From positions 62,001 to 126,000 of the forward strand of contig JAISHF010000001.1 in assembly GCA_031262695.1 (NCBI GenBank): DNA of 64,000 bases, given 5' to 3'. Below are positions 51,676 to 59,387 of the stretch, one piece after another. Source of the DNA: Candidatus Nomurabacteria bacterium. Its GTDB lineage: Bacteria; Patescibacteriota; Saccharimonadia; Saccharimonadales; Saccharimonadaceae. Positions within the stretch are counted from its first letter, which is position 1; the number at the start of each line of letters is the position of its first letter. A program made the position numbers and the translations under genes. The notes under the pieces were generated by a model. The model saw only the letters and a list, made by a program, of their open reading frames with translations. It did not search any database and was not told the DNA's origin.

Positions 51676-52697
51676 AAAAGAAATCCCCCACCATCAGATC
51701 CGACGCCGCGAGTTATCTAACCTACATTACTACGACTGGTGGTAGCGATAATATTGAAATGCGTTTTGAGGATGACAACTTATGGCTTTCGCAAAAACTC
51801 ATGGCAGAGCTTTACGACGTAGAAATTCCAACTATCGCCGAGCATTTACGGAATATTTTTGAAGATGGTGAAATTGAGCGTGAGGCAACTATTAGGAAAT
51901 TCCTAATAGTTCAAACAGAGGGAAAACGTGAAGTCCGACGCGAAATCGACCATTATAGCCTCCAAGCTATTATCGCTGTCGGCTTCAAAATTAATAACCC
52001 ACGTGCCGTGCGATTTCGTCGTTGGGCGGGCGAAATTGTCCAAGAATATACCATAAAAGGCTTCGCGCTTGACGACGAACGACTCAAAGGTCACGGTGGC
52101 GGAGCATATTTCAAACAACTCCTCGCCCGTATTCGCGACATCCGCTCAAGCGAAAAAGCAATTTATCGCCAAGTCCTTGACCTTTACGCTACTAGCTCCG
52201 ACTATGACCCAAAATCTCGCGATTCGCTCAAATTTTTCAAAATCGTCCAAAATAAGTTCCATTATGCCGTCCATCGCCATACCGCAGCCGAGGTCATTTA
52301 TAATCGTGCCGATGCCGACAAAGATTTTATGGGGCTAAAATCCTTTCGTGGCGACTTGCCAGTGCTTGACGAAGTGCGAATAGCCAAAAATTATCTTGAC
52401 GAAAAAGAATTAGATAAATTAAATCGGCTTGTTTCAGCATATTTTGAACTCGCCGAGGGCAAAGCGCTTGACAATTCTATGATGTCAATGAGCGACCACC
52501 TCAAAGGGTTGGACATAATTTTAACCGCTTACAGCGAAGGTGTGCTAATCGGCACTGGTGCAATTAGCCATGAGGACGCAGTTAAAAAAGCCGAACACGA
52601 GTATCGTAAATTCCAAGTTAAAACTTTATCGCCTGTAGAAAACGATTATCTCAAATCACTAAAAGATGAGGCAAAAAAACTGGAAGGTAAAAAATGA
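51672..52697 (+). CDS. RhuM-family protein
   Basis: 341 aa. LWLSQKLMAELYDVEIPTIAEHL, REIDHYSLQAIIAVGFKIN and RAVRFRRWAGEIVQEYTIKG are the signature of the RhuM (virulence protein) family, widespread beside type I and III restriction genes. The second half is helical (HRHTAAEVIYNRADADKDFM). Biochemical role unknown. Codon use is less C-rich than the flanking mod and res, so it may be a later cassette. It is coupled on both sides by 4-nt overlaps. Confidence 0.88.
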   Translation: MKKKSPTIRSDAASYLTYITTTGGSDNIEMRFEDDNLWLSQKLMAELYDVEIPTIAEHLRNIFEDGEIEREATIRKFLIVQTEGKREVRREIDHYSLQAIIAVGFKINNPRAVRFRRWAGEIVQEYTIKGFALDDERLKGHGGGAYFKQLLARIRDIRSSEKAIYRQVLDLYATSSDYDPKSRDSLKFFKIVQNKFHYAVHRHTAAEVIYNRADADKDFMGLKSFRGDLPVLDEVRIAKNYLDEKELDKLNRLVSAYFELAEGKALDNSMMSMSDHLKGLDIILTAYSEGVLIGTGAISHEDAVKKAEHEYRKFQVKTLSPVENDYLKSLKDEAKKLEGKK

Positions 52698-55600
52698 AAC
52701 TGAAATTCAAGCACCAAAAGTTCCAAGACGACGCCACGCGAGCCGTCGCAGATATATTTACCAGTCAGCCAAACTTGTCCCGCGAGTTCTTAATTGATCA
52801 AGGCAAAACAGCACAACTATTTGAGCGACGCGGCTTTGCTAATCCCGAAATCAAACTCCGCGACGATGAGATTCTGAAAAACCTCCGCTTTGTCCAAGGG
52901 CAGAACAGCATCGCTCAACGATCGCCGCGGCTAGAGAAGTTAAACGGTAAACCTGCCTTCACCGTAGAAATGGAAACTGGCACAGGTAAAACTTACACCT
53001 ATATAAACACAATGTTTGAACTGTCTAACCGCTATGGCTGGAACAAATATATCGTCGTTGTGCCGAGCATCGCTATTCGCGAGGGTGTGCTTAAAACTTT
53101 CCAGATTACTGCCGACCATTTCGCCGATCGCTATGGCAAAAAAGCCCGCTTTTTCGTCTACAATTCCTCTCGCCTAACCGACCTTGAGACCTTCGCCGAC
53201 GACCCCAGTATAAATGTAATGATTATCAACTCACAGGCCTTCAATGCCCGCGGCGCCGATGCTCGCCGAATCTATATGGAATTAGATACTTTCCGCGGAC
53301 GAAAGCCGATTGATGTTATCGCCAGCGTCAACCCTATCGTCATTATTGACGAACCGCAAAGCGTCATTGGCGTAGAAGATAAAAAGAATATCACTCGCGA
53401 CAGCCTAAAAAACTTCAACCCGCTATTTTTTATCAATTATTCTGCCACCCACCGCGAAAACTTCAATATGGTCTATCGCCTTGATGCCGTAGATGCCTAC
53501 CAGCAAAAACTCGTCAAGAAAATCACCGTCAAAGGTGTCTCCATCGTCGGCGAAAATGCCACGAGTGGCTACCTCTACTTGCAGAGTATCAACACCTATC
53601 CAAACAAAAATCCCGACGCCACCATCGTCATGGAATATAATTCCGAAACAAAAAGCGGCGTCCATAAAAAGACCAAAATCTTCCAACTTGGCGACAATAT
53701 TTACAACCATTCCGGCGGCGTGGAAGCGTACAAAAACGGCTTTACAATTTCCGCCATCAACGACAACAATTCAGGCGTCGTAGAATTCACTGGCGGGCTA
53801 AAACTCGCAGAGGGCGAATGTGTCGGCAACGCCAACAAAGAAGATATTCGCCGCATCCAAATCCGCGAAACCATTATGAGCCATCTAGAAAAAGAACGCG
53901 AGCTTTTCCGCAAAAACATCAAAGTTTTGTCGCTCTTTTTCATTGACGAAGTCGCCAAATACCGAGGCGAAAAAGACGAAAATGGTATTTATGCCGAGAT
54001 TTTTGACCGCGAATACAAAAACGCCATTGAAGGAATCCTGAGCGGCGAACTGCCATTTCAGGCAGACGAGAGCTATCGCGAATTCTTAAAAGAATCTTTA
54101 ACAAAAACCGTGGACGCCGGCTACTTCTCCGTGGATAAAAAAGGCAAGCCAATCAACTCCAAAGAAAAAAGCACCGAAGACGACGCAAGCGCTTATGATC
54201 TTATCATGAAAGACAAAGAGCGACTGCTGTCGTTCAGGGAACCTGTTCGCTTCATATTCTCGCACTCCGCCCTCCGCGAAGGCTGGGATAACCCCAATGT
54301 TTTTCAAATCTGCACCCTCCGCGAGAGCCAAGCAACCATCAAAAAGCGTCAAGAAATCGGCCGCGGGCTTCGCCTTTGCGTCAACGCCGACGGCGAGCGT
54401 CAAGACGAGGAAAATCTTGGCTATGACGCCGTCCAAGATATCAACGCCCTAACCGTCATTGCCAACGAAAGCTACGAAACCTTCGCCCGCGACCTCCAAG
54501 ACGAATTTGCCGAAGTGATAAAAAATCGCCCGAAAAAAATCTCTCCAGAATTATTTGCCGGAAAAACCATCACGGATACCGCCGGAAATACCCACGAAAT
54601 TACCCCTGCCGAAGCCGCCCGTATTTTCGTGAAACTCGAAGACCAAGGCTTCGTCTATCAAGAGCAATTAACCGACAATTATTACAATCTAACTCCCGAA
54701 CTTAAAGATGAAAAAATCACTGAAATCCTACCCGACAATCTAAAGCCAGCCGTCGGTGGCGTGATAAATCTCATCAATTCCGTCTATGATCCGAAGAAAA
54801 ACCCAATCGTCTCTGACGCCCGAAAGCCCGTCGAACTTTACCTAGACAAAGAAAAATACGCCAGCAATACCTTTAAGGAACTTTGGGGAAATATCAACCA
54901 CAAAACCGTTTATGAAGTAAAATTCGATGAATCCGAGCTAATTGAAAAATGCGTAAAAGCCATTGACGAGCGCTTATTCGTGACGAAAACCACCGCTATT
55001 ATTGATACTGGCGGCCTACAAGTCAAAGAAGACGACATCAACATGCGAAAATACAAGAGTTCAACCGAGAATATCGTTTCGGCAACAAACTCCGAAATCT
55101 CTTTCGACCTCATCGGCGAAATCTCCGAGCGAGTAGACCTAACGAGAATAAGCACCGCTGAGATATTGACGCGTATCCATCAAGATAAATTCGCGCTATA
55201 TACGTCAAACCCCGAAGAGTTTATTCATAACGCCGCCGATCTCATCGCTGGCGAAAAAGCCGCCACCGTCGTGGAACACATTACCTACAATGTGATAAAT
55301 GAAACATGGGACAGCGAGGACATCTTTGTCAACGACACCGAAAAAGGTCAATATGGTATAAACGTAATAGACGCCAAACGCCATCTCTACGACAAACTCC
55401 GCTACGACTCAAATATCGAGAAAACTCTCGCCGAAAACATGGATGTTTCCGACAAAATCGAGCTATATATCAAACTTCCGAAGAAATTCTACATCACAAC
55501 CCCAATGGGGAAATACAACCCAGACTGGGCAATAGCAATAAAAGACGGCGATGTGAAACACATCTACTTCGTCGCCGAAACAAAAGGCAAAGAAGGTGGC

Positions 55601-55747
55601 CTCGCCTCCGCGGCATTTCACACCACAGAAATCGAAAAAGCCAAAATCGCCTGTGCCAAGAAGCACTTCGCGACCATCTCGGAAGGAAAAGTAAAATACG
55701 ACGTCATCTCAACCTACGAAGACCTCATCCGAGCAATAAGCAAGTAG
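52694..55747 (+). CDS. res: Type III restriction enzyme subunit (Res)
   Basis: 1017 aa. Translocase-nuclease that acts with Mod. Helicase motifs: VEMETGTGKTYTYI (I, near 98), VIIDEPQSVIG (II), FINYSATHREN (III), REGWDNPNVFQICTLRES (V) and KKRQEIGRGLRLCVN (VI, near 553). The C-terminal PD-(D/E)xK nuclease reads NPDWAIAI...VAETKG (near 942-963), so it looks catalytically complete. It ends the plus-strand part of the island and overlaps rhuM by 4 nt. Confidence 0.93.
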   Translation: MKLKFKHQKFQDDATRAVADIFTSQPNLSREFLIDQGKTAQLFERRGFANPEIKLRDDEILKNLRFVQGQNSIAQRSPRLEKLNGKPAFTVEMETGTGKTYTYINTMFELSNRYGWNKYIVVVPSIAIREGVLKTFQITADHFADRYGKKARFFVYNSSRLTDLETFADDPSINVMIINSQAFNARGADARRIYMELDTFRGRKPIDVIASVNPIVIIDEPQSVIGVEDKKNITRDSLKNFNPLFFINYSATHRENFNMVYRLDAVDAYQQKLVKKITVKGVSIVGENATSGYLYLQSINTYPNKNPDATIVMEYNSETKSGVHKKTKIFQLGDNIYNHSGGVEAYKNGFTISAINDNNSGVVEFTGGLKLAEGECVGNANKEDIRRIQIRETIMSHLEKERELFRKNIKVLSLFFIDEVAKYRGEKDENGIYAEIFDREYKNAIEGILSGELPFQADESYREFLKESLTKTVDAGYFSVDKKGKPINSKEKSTEDDASAYDLIMKDKERLLSFREPVRFIFSHSALREGWDNPNVFQICTLRESQATIKKRQEIGRGLRLCVNADGERQDEENLGYDAVQDINALTVIANESYETFARDLQDEFAEVIKNRPKKISPELFAGKTITDTAGNTHEITPAEAARIFVKLEDQGFVYQEQLTDNYYNLTPELKDEKITEILPDNLKPAVGGVINLINSVYDPKKNPIVSDARKPVELYLDKEKYASNTFKELWGNINHKTVYEVKFDESELIEKCVKAIDERLFVTKTTAIIDTGGLQVKEDDINMRKYKSSTENIVSATNSEISFDLIGEISERVDLTRISTAEILTRIHQDKFALYTSNPEEFIHNAADLIAGEKAATVVEHITYNVINETWDSEDIFVNDTEKGQYGINVIDAKRHLYDKLRYDSNIEKTLAENMDVSDKIELYIKLPKKFYITTPMGKYNPDWAIAIKDGDVKHIYFVAETKGKEGGLASAAFHTTEIEKAKIACAKKHFATISEGKVKYDVISTYEDLIRAISK

Positions 55748-55750
55748 TTA

Positions 55751-55999
55751 TTACTTCTTCTCTTGCGGGTAATTCTCAATCCCGATTTCTTTCAATTGCT
55801 CGATAACCCGCATCGCCTTCGTATACCCGTAATTAAACTGGGCTTGGATGCGAGAAATCGTCAGTTTTCCGTCTTCCGCCAATCTCATACTATCCGCCAA
55901 CATTTGAGGGCTGAGATCTTCAAAATTATCGTATTCGTGAAACTTAGTCTTTTTTCGCGACGCCACCCGTATTAGTTCCAAGAACTGATCGATGTCCAT
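55751..55999 (-). CDS. FtsK-gamma-like winged-helix protein
   Basis: 82 aa. SPQMLADSMRLAEDGKLTISR followed by IQAQFNYGYTKAMRVIEQLK and EIGI matches the DNA-reading gamma domain of FtsK translocases, here as a free protein without a motor. It could read short oriented DNA sites or act as a repressor. It is the last of three overlapping small genes, and convergent with res, only 3 nt away. Confidence 0.65.
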   Translation of the reverse strand: MDIDQFLELIRVASRKKTKFHEYDNFEDLSPQMLADSMRLAEDGKLTISRIQAQFNYGYTKAMRVIEQLKEIGIENYPQEKK

Positions 56000-56121
56000 G
56001 ATGGTAATAATATCTTGGTTTTGTCTCGCAGGAATACCTGTTTTGAGCTGTTTTCGGGCGACATTTGGCGCATTACCGCCATCTGGTCATTAATCATAGC
56101 ATAGATGTCTATAACCAACAT
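55972..56121 (-). CDS. Small protein, 49 aa, middle gene of a mini-operon
   Basis: A perfect AAAGGAGG ribosome site lies 5 nt before the ATG. The product starts MLVIDIYAMINDQMAVMRQM and then has a polar tail; no family recognised. It overlaps the 50-aa gene upstream by 13 nt and the FtsK-gamma-like gene downstream by 28 nt, so all three are probably made together. Confidence 0.5.
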   Translation of the reverse strand: MLVIDIYAMINDQMAVMRQMSPENSSKQVFLRDKTKILLPSWTSISSWN

Positions 56122-56261
56122 ATCGCCTCCTTTACGACTAAAATCCCGACGACCAGCAATACACCCCAGCCGATGCCAACGAACGCATCGCTCGCCGAGA
56201 AGCTTATATGATGATAAACATGCTTTTCCTCGATCGTGGTTGATATAAATTTTTTACTCAT
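56109..56261 (-). CDS. Small membrane protein, 50 aa, first gene of a mini-operon
   Basis: AAAAGGAG lies 7 nt before the ATG. The first half is polar and His-rich (STTIEEKHVYHHI); the second half is one hydrophobic helix (AFVGIGWGVLLVVGILVV). Size and layout recall phage or plasmid small membrane proteins such as holin-like or toxin peptides, but this is a guess. Upstream lie a hairpin (56316-56344) and a palindrome (56385-56398). Confidence 0.55.
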   Translation of the reverse strand: MSKKFISTTIEEKHVYHHISFSASDAFVGIGWGVLLVVGILVVKEAICWL

Positions 56262-56315
56262 AGTTTTACTCCTTTTACCCATTCATCACTTGAATGGCTA
56301 GAAAAGTCCAGAAGA

Positions 56316-56344
56316 TTTCAACAAAAATACCCCTATAAGAGGTG
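56316..56344 (-). terminator. Hairpin upstream of the mini-operon
   Basis: AAAAATACCCC and a GAGGTGTTTTT-type arm pair with G-U steps, A/T-flanked on both sides. It could end transcripts from the HTH gene (stop at 56447) or act as an attenuator. Confidence 0.5.
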
Positions 56345-56384
56345 TTTTTACTGATCCGCTTCTACCTGAGATTTTTTAGGAAGT

Positions 56385-56398
56385 ATACCCAAGGGTAT
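56385..56398. promoter_or_regulatory. Palindrome ATACCCAAGGGTAT over a likely promoter
   Basis: Six-bp arms with an AA centre; on the minus strand it overlaps TATACT, a possible -10 box for the mini-operon at 55.75-56.26 kb. A likely operator for the nearby HTH protein, by inference. Confidence 0.45.
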
Positions 56399-56446
56399 TA
56401 ATTCGAGAGCGAATCATTTGTATCCGTATTATATTATACCGCCGTT

Positions 56447-56896
56447 TTAGGCATAAACTCCCTGTCGTTGCAGGAATTTCAGCACTGATGGATGGCTGAT
56501 TTCGAGTTGCTCCGATATTTTCTTGGCGCTGATTCCGTCTTTATATAACCCCAATATCCTCGATTCCGACCCAATTATCGATGACCGCCGATGCTTCTCT
56601 ATATCTACCCCATGTTCAGCCATTATCCGCCGCGCCGTCGTCCGGCTCAACCCATATTCAATGGATATCATGCTCAATGACTTCCCATCCCGATAATCCC
56701 GCGCCATCTTCTTCGCTTGGTTTGAGTCATAGAGCACTTTTGCTTTACGAGCATGATTTTCCACAATTTTGCCATAATTTGCCGAAAAACCCTGCGACCA
56801 AGCCGTTTTCGTGTTATAATCTGATTGGTGGCAGTTAGCCGCAGATTTAAGCAGATTTTCGTACGCGTTTGAATCTACCGCTGATAGCGCCACCAA
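56447..56896 (-). CDS. Resolvase-type helix-turn-helix protein at the island's right end
   Basis: 149 aa in the open frame. Two HTH segments: AKKMARDYRDGKSLSMISIEYGLSRTTARRI and YKDGISAKKISEQLEISHPSVLKFLQ, like the Hin-resolvase DNA-binding domain in tandem. The catalytic part of a recombinase is absent. The start is unclear: the longest frame begins at a TTG within an inverted repeat shared with the next gene's leader, and internal GTG codons are alternatives. It may control the mini-operon or be a remnant of the mobile element. Confidence 0.55.
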   Translation of the reverse strand: MVALSAVDSNAYENLLKSAANCHQSDYNTKTAWSQGFSANYGKIVENHARKAKVLYDSNQAKKMARDYRDGKSLSMISIEYGLSRTTARRIMAEHGVDIEKHRRSSIIGSESRILGLYKDGISAKKISEQLEISHPSVLKFLQRQGVYA

Positions 56897-56897
56897 T
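56824..56897. repeat. Nine-bp inverted repeat at the island's right border
   Basis: ATTGGTGGC (56824-56832) and GCCACCAAT (56889-56897) enclose a stretch with the near-repeated CAGATTTAAGCAGATTTTC. It overlaps the presumed start of the HTH gene and the leader of the next plus gene. Possible operator or element end. Confidence 0.45.
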
Positions 56898-56912
56898 TAG
56901 GAAAGGATTAAG

Positions 56913-57320
56913 ATGGAAGAGATTTTTGAGTTTTTGAAGTCTGCTGAAGTAATGACGATTAGCACGGTTAGTGAGGAGCATGGCGTAGATAGCCGGCCGT
57001 TTGGAGCGCCAGTGATGTTTGACGGCAAGATTTATCTTATCACTAAACGGACAAAAAATGTATCACGAGAACTGACGGCAGATAATCGGGCTTGCATCAC
57101 AGCCTTTGACAAAGAGAAGGATTTTCAGTGGCTAAGAATTTATTGTAATTTGATTGACGACAGTGAGAATATGGCATGCAAGCAACTATTTTTGCAAACT
57201 TTTGACGATTTAGAAGAGGAAGGCTACACCTTAGATAACCCTGATTTTCAAATACTCTACTTGGCAAATGTGCAAGCGGTAGCCAAAGATTATGACGAGC
57301 AAACTGTATTTAAAGTGTAG
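56913..57320 (+). CDS. FMN-binding split-barrel (pyridoxamine oxidase-like) protein
   Basis: 135 aa. IFEFLKSAEVMTISTVSEEHGVDSRPFGAPVMFDGKIYLIT is the typical barrel start of the general-stress and pyridoxamine 5'-phosphate oxidase-like family, and TKNVSRELTADNRACITAFD continues the fold. Likely a flavin-dependent redox protein. AGGAAAGGA precedes the ATG. It is the first gene after the island, with G/T-rich host codon use. Confidence 0.8.
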   Translation: MEEIFEFLKSAEVMTISTVSEEHGVDSRPFGAPVMFDGKIYLITKRTKNVSRELTADNRACITAFDKEKDFQWLRIYCNLIDDSENMACKQLFLQTFDDLEEEGYTLDNPDFQILYLANVQAVAKDYDEQTVFKV

Positions 57321-57327
57321 GCGCTAA

Positions 57328-57366
57328 AAGTTTTGAAAGTCTATTTTCAAAACTTGCGGTTTTTGG
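57328..57366 (+). terminator. Terminator after the split-barrel gene
   Basis: AAGTTTTGAAA (57328-57338) pairs with TTTCAAAACTT (57345-57355), then GCGGTTTTT. Confidence 0.8.
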
Positions 57367-57427
57367 AGAGTTTTGAAAACGAGATGGTTGTGCTAAGTTT
57401 TGGGGCTGGGTGTGATATAATATGGGT

Positions 57428-57970
57428 ATGAATAAGGCGAGATTGGAGTCGTTTACGGATGCGGTGCTGGCGATTGCGATGACGATTATGGTGTTGCAGT
57501 TGACGCCGCCGGTGGATAGTAGTTTTGCGGGGTTGGCACGGACGGGGCTGAGCCTGTTGATTTATGCGTTGTCGTTTTTTGCGATTGCGATCTATTGGAA
57601 GAATCATCACACTTTGTTTGCAAGTGTAGAGAAGATTAATCACCGGATTTTGTGGCTGAATATTTTGCTGCTGTTTGTGCTGAGTCTGTTTACTTTTACG
57701 ACGGCGTGGGTAGACGAGCATTGGCTAGCGATTGCACCAGAGGTGCTGTATGGACTGGTGATGCTGGCGGCAAATACGATTTATTTTTTGCTATCGTGCG
57801 AGGTTTACCGCGAGAATAAACAAAAGCCGCGCTGGGCTCGGTCGGCTTTTTCAATCTCGCTTGTTGCTGTTTCGCTGCTGCTCGCGCCAATTTTCCCGCC
57901 CGTGGTGGTGATTGCGTGCTTGGTGTCGCTGATTCCGTGGTTGTTTTTTATTAAAAAGGACGAAAGATGA
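57428..57970 (+). CDS. TMEM175-family potassium channel-like protein
   Basis: 180 aa, about six helices. The first helix reads RLESFTDAVLAIAMTIMVLQL, the FSDAVxAIAxT signature of TMEM175 channels; single-repeat bacterial forms assemble as tetramers. The ATG at 57428 lies 6 nt behind TATAAT (57416-57421), so an ATG directly after the box at 57422 is rejected. Overlaps the MBL gene by 4 nt. Confidence 0.83.
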   Translation: MNKARLESFTDAVLAIAMTIMVLQLTPPVDSSFAGLARTGLSLLIYALSFFAIAIYWKNHHTLFASVEKINHRILWLNILLLFVLSLFTFTTAWVDEHWLAIAPEVLYGLVMLAANTIYFLLSCEVYRENKQKPRWARSAFSISLVAVSLLLAPIFPPVVVIACLVSLIPWLFFIKKDER

Positions 57971-58599
57971 AAATCACCAAGTTTGACCATTCTTGTTTTT
58001 TGTTAGAAAAAGATGGTCGAGGGCTGCTTTTTGACCCCGTGGAGTTTACCCATAAATTACCTAGCATCACAAATCTTGATGCGATTATAATCACACATAT
58101 TCACGGCGATCATTTTCAGCCAGAGGTATTAAATAAGCTTCGCCAAGACAACCCACAGGCAAAGATTTTTACAACCGAAGATAACGAGGCACTAAAAGAC
58201 GTTGCCACTATTGCACTGGGCGGCGACAAAACGGCTGTTGGAGTTTTTGGTTTGGAGTTTTACGGCGAGAACCACGCCGAAATTATACCTGGGGAATTCC
58301 TTTGCAAAAATATCGGCACTTTGGTGGACGGCGTTTTTGCTAACTCAGGCGACTCATTTGACTTGCCGCCTAAAATGCCAGCAATTATCGCCGCGCCAGT
58401 TGCGGCGCCGTGGCTACGGCTTTCTGAAACAATGGGTTTTCTTAAAGAATCTGGAGTAAAGATTGTTATCCCTGCACACGATGCGCTTAATTCTGATTTT
58501 GGCAATACGGTTTGCGACAACTGGATTAGCAAAGTTTGCACCGAAAATGGCGCAAAGTATAAAAAGATCCATTTTGGCGAAGTTATGGAAGTAGAATAA
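57967..58599 (+). CDS. Metallo-beta-lactamase-fold hydrolase
   Basis: 210 aa. MKITKFDHSCFLLEKDGRG, AIIITHIHGDHFQP (HxHxDH metal site), VFANSGDSFDLP and VIPAHDALN give the ligands expected of UlaG/YtnP-type small hydrolases. Substrate unknown. Coupled to the TMEM175-like gene (ATGA) and followed by a terminator. Confidence 0.85.
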   Translation: MKITKFDHSCFLLEKDGRGLLFDPVEFTHKLPSITNLDAIIITHIHGDHFQPEVLNKLRQDNPQAKIFTTEDNEALKDVATIALGGDKTAVGVFGLEFYGENHAEIIPGEFLCKNIGTLVDGVFANSGDSFDLPPKMPAIIAAPVAAPWLRLSETMGFLKESGVKIVIPAHDALNSDFGNTVCDNWISKVCTENGAKYKKIHFGEVMEVE

Positions 58600-58630
58600 G
58601 GCTCGCATATTACGATGCAAGCCTTATTTG
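58595..58630 (+). terminator. Terminator after the MBL-fold gene
   Basis: AATAAGGC (58595-58602) pairs with GCCTTATT (58621-58628), with a T-rich end on plus and A-rich start. Confidence 0.75.
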
Positions 58631-58667
58631 TATGATTTAATCATACCAGATATGGTATAATTATGCT

Positions 58668-59387
58668 ATGATTTATGTGGTTGTTTTTTCGGCGGCGGCG
58701 GCATTGTTGTCGCTGGTGGGTGGGGTGATTTTGATGATGCGGAAGGATTGCAAGCGGCTCGCGGGCTATGCGGCGGCGTTTGCGGCGGGGGCGCTGCTGG
58801 CGACGGTGGCGTTTGACTTGTTGCCACACTTGGCGCACGAGGCACACGACGAGGGCGATTGGCCATTTGCGTTTGTGCTGGTCGGGATTTTGCTGTTCTT
58901 TGTGATTGAGTTGGTGCTAAATCATCTTGGCAAAGGCAAACATTTGGCGGCGATGGTGGTGATTGGTGATACGGTGCATAATATTATAGACGGCGCGGTG
59001 ATTGCGGCGGGGTTCTTGGTGTCGGTGCCGAGCGGAATTATCGTAGTCTTGACGGTAATTGCACACGAACTGCCGCAGGAGGTCGGCGATGCTGGGCTGT
59101 TGCTGCATAGTGGGGTCGGGCGAAAAAAGACGATTTTGCTGAATGTGGTGAGTGCATTGTTCACGGTAGCGGCGGCTGCGGTGGCGTTTGCGTTTGGCTC
59201 GGATGGCGAGCTGTCGGCGTCGTGGCTTTTGGGGCTGGCAAGTGGGTTCTTTTTGTATATCGCTTTTCATGTGCTACTAGAAATCCACCATGCCGACAGC
59301 CGCAAAACGATTTGGCAAAAAACGGGCTGGCTATTTGCGGGGCTGGTTATAGTTGCGTTAACGATAATGCTACTAGGACAACACTAG
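58668..59387 (+). CDS. ZIP-family divalent metal transporter
   Basis: 239 aa, eight helices. Helix 4 reads IGDTVHNIIDGAVIAAG and helix 5 VIAHELPQEVGDAGLLL, the binuclear metal-binding HNxxD and HExxxE signatures of ZIP. Imports zinc or iron. A His-rich loop (HLAHEAHDEGDW) is near residues 45-55. ATG is 6 nt behind TATAAT (58656-58661). The 3' end overlaps the convergent uppP by 41 nt. Confidence 0.92.
   Translation: MIYVVVFSAAAALLSLVGGVILMMRKDCKRLAGYAAAFAAGALLATVAFDLLPHLAHEAHDEGDWPFAFVLVGILLFFVIELVLNHLGKGKHLAAMVVIGDTVHNIIDGAVIAAGFLVSVPSGIIVVLTVIAHELPQEVGDAGLLLHSGVGRKKTILLNVVSALFTVAAAAVAFAFGSDGELSASWLLGLASGFFLYIAFHVLLEIHHADSRKTIWQKTGWLFAGLVIVALTIMLLGQH

Noticed and set aside
44476-56900. Integration at the tRNA-Met 3' end with a direct repeat at the far border
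   Set aside because: No copy of the 3' tRNA sequence was found near 56-57 kb, and no integrase gene is in the island.
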